A DNA stretch of 13,901 bases. It comes from Eubacterium sp. GTDB taxonomy: Bacteria > Bacillota_A > Clostridia > Lachnospirales > Lachnospiraceae. Numbering within the stretch: the stretch's first letter is position 1; each line of letters opens with the position of its first letter. The notes under the pieces were generated by a model that was not told the DNA's origin, did not search any database, and saw only the letters and a list, made by a program, of their open reading frames with translations. A program made the position numbers and the translations under genes. Below are positions 8,789 to 13,901 of the stretch, one piece after another. The stretch is from assembly GCA_023663915.1 (NCBI GenBank), contig JAMPGN010000105.1, positions 1 through 13,901 on the forward strand. The letters are read 5' to 3'.

Positions 8789-8818
8789 TCGGCGGCAGGA
8801 CCGGAGAAGGAGGTTTTT

Positions 8819-9541
8819 ATGAATTTTGATCCAAACAGCAGTTTTTTGTTTCTTCTGGCGGCAGTGGTCATCGCCTTTGTGGTGGCACAGTCAGTCTTTT
8901 TTCTTGTGCGGGCATACCGACACGGCGTGTCGATCGGCATGGACAGGGCACAGCTTAAGAAGACCGTATTGTCCACGGCAGTCTTTACGATCGCTCCGGC
9001 GATATCCATTTTGCTGGGAATCCTGACCTTGTCCAAGTTTCTGGGAATCCCGCTTCCGTGGATTCGTTTAAGCGTGGTGGGCGCGATCACCTATGAGCTT
9101 CCGGCGGCCACTTCCACGGCGACGGCATTAGGGCTTTCCCTCGCGGATACGATCACCGATGCCAAGGCATATACGGCGATCGCGTGGGTTATGACGCTCG
9201 GAATCATTCCGGGGATGATTATGATTCCCCTCTGCCTGAAAAAGATACAGGGCGGCATCATGAAGATCAAGAACAAAGACAGCAAGTGGGGAGACTTATT
9301 CATGACCTCCCTGTTTCTCGGAATGATCTCGGCATTCCTCGGAATGGTCTTCACCGATGTCCGAAACGGTCTTGCGGGCTGGATACCGATCTTTGTACTA
9401 CTGTTCTCAGCATTGATGATGGGAATCTGTGGCATTCTCATCAAAGTTTGCAAAATGAAGTGGCTGGAGACTTATGCGCTGTCGATCAGTATGATTCTAG
9501 CGATGGTCTTCGCGGTCATCATCACACCCATAATCGGGTAA
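8819..9541 (+). CDS. DUF5058-family polytopic membrane protein
   Basis: A 240-residue integral membrane protein with about seven hydrophobic segments (near residues 8-30, 48-72, 80-100, 118-140, 158-178, 184-207 and 213-238). The sequence, with the polar intramembrane-looking stretch AITYELPAATSTATALGLS and the loop RHGVSIGMDRAQLKKTV, matches what I recall of DUF5058; this is recognition from memory. The family has no established function to my knowledge. ATG 8819 has a strong AAGGAGG at 6-7 nt; an in-frame ATG at 8759 lies inside the leader hairpin region and has no such site. The next gene encodes another polytopic protein of similar size and the one after that a membrane-anchored M20 hydrolase, so a two-subunit transporter feeding or emptying the hydrolase's substrate pool is a reasonable inference. 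Confidence 0.8.
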   Translation: MNFDPNSSFLFLLAAVVIAFVVAQSVFFLVRAYRHGVSIGMDRAQLKKTVLSTAVFTIAPAISILLGILTLSKFLGIPLPWIRLSVVGAITYELPAATSTATALGLSLADTITDAKAYTAIAWVMTLGIIPGMIMIPLCLKKIQGGIMKIKNKDSKWGDLFMTSLFLGMISAFLGMVFTDVRNGLAGWIPIFVLLFSALMMGICGILIKVCKMKWLETYALSISMILAMVFAVIITPIIG

Positions 9542-9544
9542 AAA

Positions 9545-9588
9545 ATCGAGCTAGCGCTCGATTGCGAGATTTGCCTTCGGCAAACTCG
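9545..9588 (+). repeat. Tandem hairpins between the two membrane-protein genes
   Basis: ATCGAGC-tagc-GCTCGAT (9545-9562) starts 3 bp after the DUF5058 stop. CGAG plus TTTGCC (9565-9575, one bulged A) pairs with GGCAAA plus CTCG (9579-9588) around a TTC loop. No T-run follows either. In an otherwise tight operon they may stabilise the upstream mRNA segment, set the expression ratio of the two membrane proteins, or be a short extragenic palindrome. The second hairpin resembles in layout the inner stem-loop of the 5634-5784 element. Confidence 0.6.
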
Positions 9589-9652
9589 AAAGTTGCTGCC
9601 GGACATTTTATGGAATACGCGGCTTAAAATATAATTAAGAAAGGGAAATTTT

Positions 9653-10309
9653 ATGAATACATCCTACAACGATAAATCACATTTTTATGGGCGCATCTGG
9701 ATTGTGACGGCGCTTTTCATGCTTCTTATGGTGCCGACCATCATCTGCCTGTACTACGGCGCATGGCCGGAAGGAACGGCAGTTTTAAAAGGGCTTCTCG
9801 GCGTGGCGCCGATCTTCTGGACGGTGGCAGTGATCGAGGTGTTTACCTATGGTCCGATGCTCGGAACAGGCGGTTCTTATCTGGCATTTGTGACCGGAAA
9901 TATCACGAATATTAAGGCGCCTGCTGCATTAAATGCCATGGAAAATGCGCAGGTCAAACCGGGTTCCGAGGAAGGGGAAGTGATATCCACGCTGGCGATT
10001 GCGACGAGTTCCATCGTGACGACGTTGGTAATCGCCGTGGGCGTGCTGCTCTTGTCGGCGCTGACTCCGGTGCTCAATTCTCCGGTCTTAAAACCGGCGT
10101 TTGACAACATTCTTCCGGCATTGTTCGGTGGACTGGCAGTGGTATATATCAGCAAAAACTGGAAACTTTCGTTGACGCCGCTCATTTTTATGATCGCCCT
10201 GTTTCTGATGGTTCCGTCCCTAGCAGGTTCCGTCGGTGTGCTCGTGCCGGTCGGAGCGCTGATTTCACTTGCGGCGGCGCGGATCATGTATAAGAAGAAC
10301 TGGATCTGA
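9653..10309 (+). CDS. Polytopic membrane protein, putative partner of the DUF5058 protein
   Basis: A 218-residue integral membrane protein with about six hydrophobic segments: near residues 14-32, 46-70, a polar glycine-rich re-entrant-like stretch around 70-95, 118-140, 155-170, 173-192 and 195-212. The conserved-looking region [20 protein letters not shown], followed by a Lys/Pro/Ala/Asn-rich loop, has the look of a substrate- or ion-binding segment of a secondary transporter. That is pattern reading, and I do not recognise a named family. AAAGGGA is 8-9 nt before the ATG. It sits between DUF5058 (111-bp gap with hairpins) and the M20 hydrolase (35-bp gap), so co-expression with both is likely. 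Confidence 0.7.
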   Translation: MNTSYNDKSHFYGRIWIVTALFMLLMVPTIICLYYGAWPEGTAVLKGLLGVAPIFWTVAVIEVFTYGPMLGTGGSYLAFVTGNITNIKAPAALNAMENAQVKPGSEEGEVISTLAIATSSIVTTLVIAVGVLLLSALTPVLNSPVLKPAFDNILPALFGGLAVVYISKNWKLSLTPLIFMIALFLMVPSLAGSVGVLVPVGALISLAAARIMYKKNWI

Positions 10310-10344
10310 TTTACGGCGGGACAGAGAAAGGCAGGGTTATTCAA

Positions 10345-11790
10345 ATGACAGGACTTACTATTTTGGCAGTGGTGTTGGCAGTTATTGTTGTGCTGATTGT
10401 GGTGATCTTCATCCGAACTGTGCTTTTTAAGCCTTATCCGGAACCGGAGATGGTGGAAGAGAAGGTAACGTTAGACGAGGAAAAGATCGTGGAGGATATG
10501 TCTGATATGATCCGGTGCAGAACGGTCTCCTATCAGGATAAGTCTCTGATCGACTGGAAAGAGTTTGAGAAATTCCAAATGCTTCTGCAGGAGCGTTTTC
10601 CCAAGGTACATAAGGCATTCACTTTGGAAAAGATCGGGGACACCGGATTGTTGTACCACATGAAAGGAAAGAAGAGCGACGAGCCAAGAGTGCTGATGGC
10701 TCATTATGATGTCGTTCCAGTGGAGGAGAAAGACTGGGACAAACCCGCCTTTGACGGCATTGTGGAGAACGGATTCATATGGGGAAGAGGAACGCTTGAC
10801 ACCAAGGGAACGCTATGCGGCGTGATGGAAGCGATGGAACAGCTTTTGCAGGAAGGATTTTGCCCGGAACAGGATCTGTACCTGTCTTTTTCGGGGGATG
10901 AGGAAGTGGAGGGAAGAAGCTGTCCGGCGATCGTCTCCTATCTGGAACAGAAGAAGATCAAGCCCGCTTTTGTGTTGGACGAAGGCGGGGCGGTTGTCGA
11001 GAAAGTATTTCCCGGCGTGAACAAGCCTTGCGCCGTGGTTGGAATTGGTGAGAAAGTGGGTATGAACGTCGAACTCATCATGAAAAGTGAGGGTGGGCAC
11101 GCATCGACTCCGCCGCCGCACACGATACTTGGTCAGCTTTCGGAAGCGGTGGTGAAGATTGAGAAGCACCCTTTCAAGGCGCAGTTTACCAAACCGGTGA
11201 AAGAAATGTTTGATACGCTGGGAAGGCATTCGAGTTTCGGGATGCGCATGATCTTTGCCAACCTGTGGTGTTTCCTGCCCGTGTTAAATGCTTTTTGCAG
11301 AAAGTCTGGCGGCGAGCTCAACGCCATGATGCGCACGACCTGCGCGGTGACGAAGATGGAAGGAAGTAAGGCTTTCAACGTGCTTCCGCCTGCCGCGTCT
11401 GTCGGCATGAATCTCAGGCTTCTCGGTGATGACACGCCGGAGAGTGCGGTACAATACTTGAAACAGGTGATTGGCAACGAAAAGATTGAAGTCAATATCC
11501 AGCATGCTATGGAGGCATCGGGCTATTCGGATACGGAGTGCGAGGAATGGCAGACTTTGAAAAAGGCGATCCACACGACATGGCAGGATGCTATTGTGTC
11601 TCCCTATCTGATGATGGCGTGCTCGGATTCGAGACATTACAGCCGCATTACCGACCGAATCTATAAATTCTCGGCGATGGCGTTGTCCAAGGAAGAACGG
11701 GGAATGATTCATGGCAATAACGAGAGAGTTCCGGTGGAAACCCTCGTTAAAACGGTGGCGTTTTATATCAGGCTGATTCGAGCATTATAA
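10345..11790 (+). CDS. Membrane-anchored M20 metallopeptidase, PM20D1/carboxypeptidase S-like
   Basis: A 481-residue zinc hydrolase. Residues 3-28 form one N-terminal membrane helix ([18 protein letters not shown]). The catalytic domain carries the M20 residues in order: H120 and D122 (MAHYDVVP), bridging D152 (RGTLDTKG), E186-E187 (GDEEVEG), D212 (LDEGG) and H456 (MIHGNNE). H252 in the dimerisation domain (SEGGHAS) fits the M20 family. The membrane anchor, the [11 protein letters not shown] stretch, the SDSRHY motif near 431-436 and the C-terminal IHGxNE match PM20D1 and yeast carboxypeptidase S better than DapE, ArgE or PepT. PM20D1 makes and cleaves N-fatty-acyl amino acids and carboxypeptidase S cleaves C-terminal residues from peptides; the substrate here is unknown. 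Which side of the membrane the active site faces cannot be decided from sequence alone; the short, uncharged N-terminus gives no clear signal. Confidence 0.88.
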   Translation: MTGLTILAVVLAVIVVLIVVIFIRTVLFKPYPEPEMVEEKVTLDEEKIVEDMSDMIRCRTVSYQDKSLIDWKEFEKFQMLLQERFPKVHKAFTLEKIGDTGLLYHMKGKKSDEPRVLMAHYDVVPVEEKDWDKPAFDGIVENGFIWGRGTLDTKGTLCGVMEAMEQLLQEGFCPEQDLYLSFSGDEEVEGRSCPAIVSYLEQKKIKPAFVLDEGGAVVEKVFPGVNKPCAVVGIGEKVGMNVELIMKSEGGHASTPPPHTILGQLSEAVVKIEKHPFKAQFTKPVKEMFDTLGRHSSFGMRMIFANLWCFLPVLNAFCRKSGGELNAMMRTTCAVTKMEGSKAFNVLPPAASVGMNLRLLGDDTPESAVQYLKQVIGNEKIEVNIQHAMEASGYSDTECEEWQTLKKAIHTTWQDAIVSPYLMMACSDSRHYSRITDRIYKFSAMALSKEERGMIHGNNERVPVETLVKTVAFYIRLIRAL

Positions 11791-11814
11791 TGAAAAGAAA
11801 GGGACGATCATCCC

Positions 11815-13287
11815 ATGCAGATATTGAAGAGCAATAAGGCACAATATGAATATGACATCCATGCGTTGGTGAAAGCGTTTTATCCGGCGTGGGAATTGAA
11901 AGTTCTGACGCCGGAGTCGGTGGTAAAAGACCGGAAAGTCTGGGATATTGCCCCGGTGATGGAATTGGAGTTTAGCGATACGGATGTCAAATTGGTAGTC
12001 CATAATGGTTTACATAATTTTGAAATGGAAAAACAGCATGTCTATACCTGGTGCAATACGGATCAGGTGGAGCGGGGTGAGTATAAAAATGAATTGAAAA
12101 AGTTTCTCTACACCGCGTTGCAGGAAGAGACGGGAATCTCTCTCCCGTGGGGGAACCTGACGGGAATCCGACCGACCAAGATCGCCATGACCATGCTGGA
12201 AAACGGTGTGAGCAGGCAGGGGATAGCCGCCTTTTTACGCGAAGAACATTTTGTCAGCGAAGAAAAAATCGAGCTGGGAATCGAGATTGCCGAGAGGGAG
12301 CGCGAAATCTTAAGCAGACTTCACTACGAAAACGGCTACAGCCTGTATATCGGGATTCCCTTCTGTCCGACGACGTGTCTGTACTGTTCGTTCACGTCCA
12401 ATCCGATCGGCGCGTGGAAGAAGAGGGTGGCGGACTATCTGACGGCGCTTGAACGGGAGATGGACGCGGTGGCGCAGATGTATCATGATAAAGTGTTGGA
12501 CACCGTGTACATAGGCGGCGGCACGCCCACATCGTTTAGCGCGGAAGAATTGGACAGATTGCTTACAAAGCTGAAAAGCACCTTTGATTTCTCCACCGTG
12601 CAGGAGTTTACGGTGGAGGCAGGACGTGCGGACAGTATCACGGAAGAAAAACTGCGAGTACTTCAGAAGCATGGCGTTACGAGGATATCCGTCAATCCGC
12701 AGACGATGAAACAGGAGACGCTTAAGCTGATTGGCAGACAGCATACGGTGAAACAGGTAATCGATGCCTTTCGTCTGGCGCGGGAGGCTGGATTTAACAA
12801 TATCAATATGGATATCATACTGGGGCTGCCCGGAGAGACCAAAGAAGATGTTAAGGCGACGATCGAAATGATTCTTGCTTTAATGCCGGATGCGTTGACG
12901 GTGCATTCCCTCGCAGTCAAAAGGGCTTCCGGCTTGCACAAATGGATCGAGGAAAACGGAATTACCGCCTACAACAACACCGAGGAGACGATGCGGATCG
13001 CGGCGGCGGGAGCGAGGAACATGGACATGAAGCCTTACTATCTTTACCGCCAGAAGAATATGTCCGGCAATTTTGAGAATGTGGGGTACTCCGTCAAGGA
13101 TAAGTATGGGATTTATAATATCCTGATTATGGAGGAGAAACAGACGATTGTCGCGCTTGGCGCAGGATCGATCACCAAAAGGGTATACCCGGACGGAAGG
13201 ATCGAACGGTGCGATAATGTGAAGGATGTGGCGCTGTATATCGATAAAATTGGGGAGATGATTGAGAGGAAGAAACAGCTTTTATAA
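11815..13287 (+). CDS. hemZ: Radical SAM coproporphyrinogen III dehydrogenase-like protein, HemZ type
   Basis: A 490-residue radical SAM enzyme. A ~170-residue N-terminal region specific to the HemZ group, with the LPWGNLTGIRPTKI stretch, precedes the core. The cluster motif is C184-x3-C188-x2-C191 (FCPTTCLYCSF), with the SAM-binding YIGGGTPTSF at 232-241 and the later VNPQTMK and ILGLPGET strands, and a HemN-type C-terminal half (YYLYRQKNMSGNFENVGYS). Known members perform oxygen-independent oxidative decarboxylation of coproporphyrinogen III, but many anaerobes carrying HemZ lack a full haem pathway, and no other haem gene is visible here, so the true substrate is uncertain. ATG 11815 follows AAAGGGA (11797-11803) by 11 nt. 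A short GGGA/TCCC stem could lie between them. The gap to the M20 gene is 24 bp, suggesting co-transcription. It is immediately convergent with a transposase remnant. Confidence 0.9.
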   Translation: MQILKSNKAQYEYDIHALVKAFYPAWELKVLTPESVVKDRKVWDIAPVMELEFSDTDVKLVVHNGLHNFEMEKQHVYTWCNTDQVERGEYKNELKKFLYTALQEETGISLPWGNLTGIRPTKIAMTMLENGVSRQGIAAFLREEHFVSEEKIELGIEIAEREREILSRLHYENGYSLYIGIPFCPTTCLYCSFTSNPIGAWKKRVADYLTALEREMDAVAQMYHDKVLDTVYIGGGTPTSFSAEELDRLLTKLKSTFDFSTVQEFTVEAGRADSITEEKLRVLQKHGVTRISVNPQTMKQETLKLIGRQHTVKQVIDAFRLAREAGFNNINMDIILGLPGETKEDVKATIEMILALMPDALTVHSLAVKRASGLHKWIEENGITAYNNTEETMRIAAAGARNMDMKPYYLYRQKNMSGNFENVGYSVKDKYGIYNILIMEEKQTIVALGAGSITKRVYPDGRIERCDNVKDVALYIDKIGEMIERKKQLL

Positions 13288-13307
13288 TATTACGCCAGTT
13301 TACAACT

Positions 13308-13901
13308 TTATATATAGATGTCTTGGCGTAGACATAGATGTTTCAAGGCATCTGTGACAGCATTTGATTTTATGTGGGCCTCGATGGTTTGTGCCAAGTT
13401 TACATAAAATACCTGCTGCTGTATCTGTTCACTCAGGGCAAACCGGAATTCCTGTACGCTGCCAGCCCGGTAACCTGAAAATGTTTCTTCCTTATAAGGC
13501 AGTAGTTTCATCGCGCAGTAGCTGATATTGATGAGGTTTATAAGCATCTCGACACCTTTCCTGCTTTGTACCAGATAGCCGCATAAAGACCAGAACGTTT
13601 TCTGCTCATAGCAGCTTACTTCGATGTTCCATTGGAACGAGTAAAGGAACAGGGGGACATACTGCATCCGGCTGCTTCCGATTCGGTTCATAGATGATGG
13701 AATCCGCCCTTGTATTGTCGACCAGGTCAAGGTTTTCGTACGCATCCACGATGGAGACCAGATCCTTTTTGACATACCAGCTGTCGCAGAGGATGATGAC
13801 ATTCTTTTTCCCGGCAAATTCCGGCATCACCTGCCGCACCATGGAGGCAGCCAGTTCCAGCTTGGATTCCTTTTTCTGCCACATGCGGTAGCCAAGCGGG
13901 A
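13308..13901 (-). pseudogene. Degenerate DDE transposase (IS4-like), frameshifted, 5' part outside the window
   Basis: Read on the minus strand from the right edge, one frame gives an intact stretch through MWQKKESKLELAASMVRQ and VIILCDSWYVKKDL, then LDLVDNTRADSIIYE, and runs into unrelated residues before stopping at 13606. A second frame, beginning around 13690, gives GSSRMQYVPLFLYSFQWNIE and then YEQKTFWS, MLINLINISYCAMKLLPY and a normal end at 13308. The two halves are parts of one transposase in different frames. The DSWY aspartate would be one of the DDE catalytic residues. In relatives that I recall, a long segment separates the IIYE and the YVPLFLYSF parts, so an internal deletion near 13680-13695 is likely. 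The product would be inactive. The frame remains open at the window edge, so the gene begins beyond it. Terminal inverted repeats could not be identified. Confidence 0.8.

Noticed and set aside
8710..8818. Known riboswitch before the DUF5058 gene (guanidine or other small classes)
   Set aside because: Loop sequences and spacing match no class I can recall; only generic hairpins are visible.
13291..13330. 7-bp inverted repeat TACGCCA / TGGCGTA around the hemZ-transposase junction
   Set aside because: The arms are short, the loop is 26 bases and AT-rich, and the right arm lies inside the transposase coding end. Too weak to call a terminator or an IS end.
13606..13901. Frameshift in the transposase read as programmed -1 frameshifting
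   Set aside because: Some IS families use this, but there is no slippery heptamer at the junction, and the sequence appears to lack the segment expected between the two halves, so deletion is more likely.

Overview
The window reads as chromosomal DNA from an anaerobic, low-to-mid GC Gram-positive, most likely a Lachnospiraceae-type member of the Clostridia. The reasons are strong AGGAGG-like ribosome sites, short operon gaps, a lipoprotein, a HemZ-type radical SAM enzyme, and membrane families that I associate with that group (DUF6449-like, DUF5058). The taxonomic call is inference from gene content, not from a marker gene search. All intact genes lie on the plus strand; only a decayed transposase at the right edge is on the minus strand.

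Region 1 (1-5.6 kb) is an export or envelope region. It opens with the C-terminal part of a membrane protein that resembles DUF6449 ABC-2-type permeases. Its stop codon falls inside a 30-bp tandem repeat that stays in frame beyond the stop. Next comes a MacB/LolD-type ATPase, a type I membrane protein with a large ectodomain of CARDB-like beta modules and a Met/Asp-rich juxtamembrane repeat, and a MacB/FtsX-type permease. Together the last three look like a tripartite ABC system in which the ectodomain protein sits where MacA (HlyD family) would be in Gram-negative bacteria. A ~98-nt nested inverted repeat separates the ATPase from the ectodomain gene.

Region 2 (5.6-8.7 kb) holds a 151-bp near-palindromic intergenic element, a lipoprotein of unknown function with a long acidic linker and a small C-terminal domain carrying a GTW motif, and enolase. 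The enolase keeps all recognisable catalytic residues but carries an insertion of about 30 residues in the barrel domain. A clear intrinsic terminator follows it.

Region 3 (8.7-13.3 kb) starts with a possible promoter and a leader with two hairpins. It contains a DUF5058-like membrane protein, a second unrelated polytopic membrane protein, a membrane-anchored M20 peptidase of the PM20D1/carboxypeptidase S type, and a HemZ-like coproporphyrinogen dehydrogenase. The two membrane proteins plus the hydrolase are the best candidate for an undescribed functional unit: transport coupled to hydrolysis of a peptide or N-acyl amino acid.

Region 4 (13.3 kb to the end) is a transposase remnant, convergent with hemZ and only 20 bp from its stop, with a frame switch that probably marks an internal deletion.
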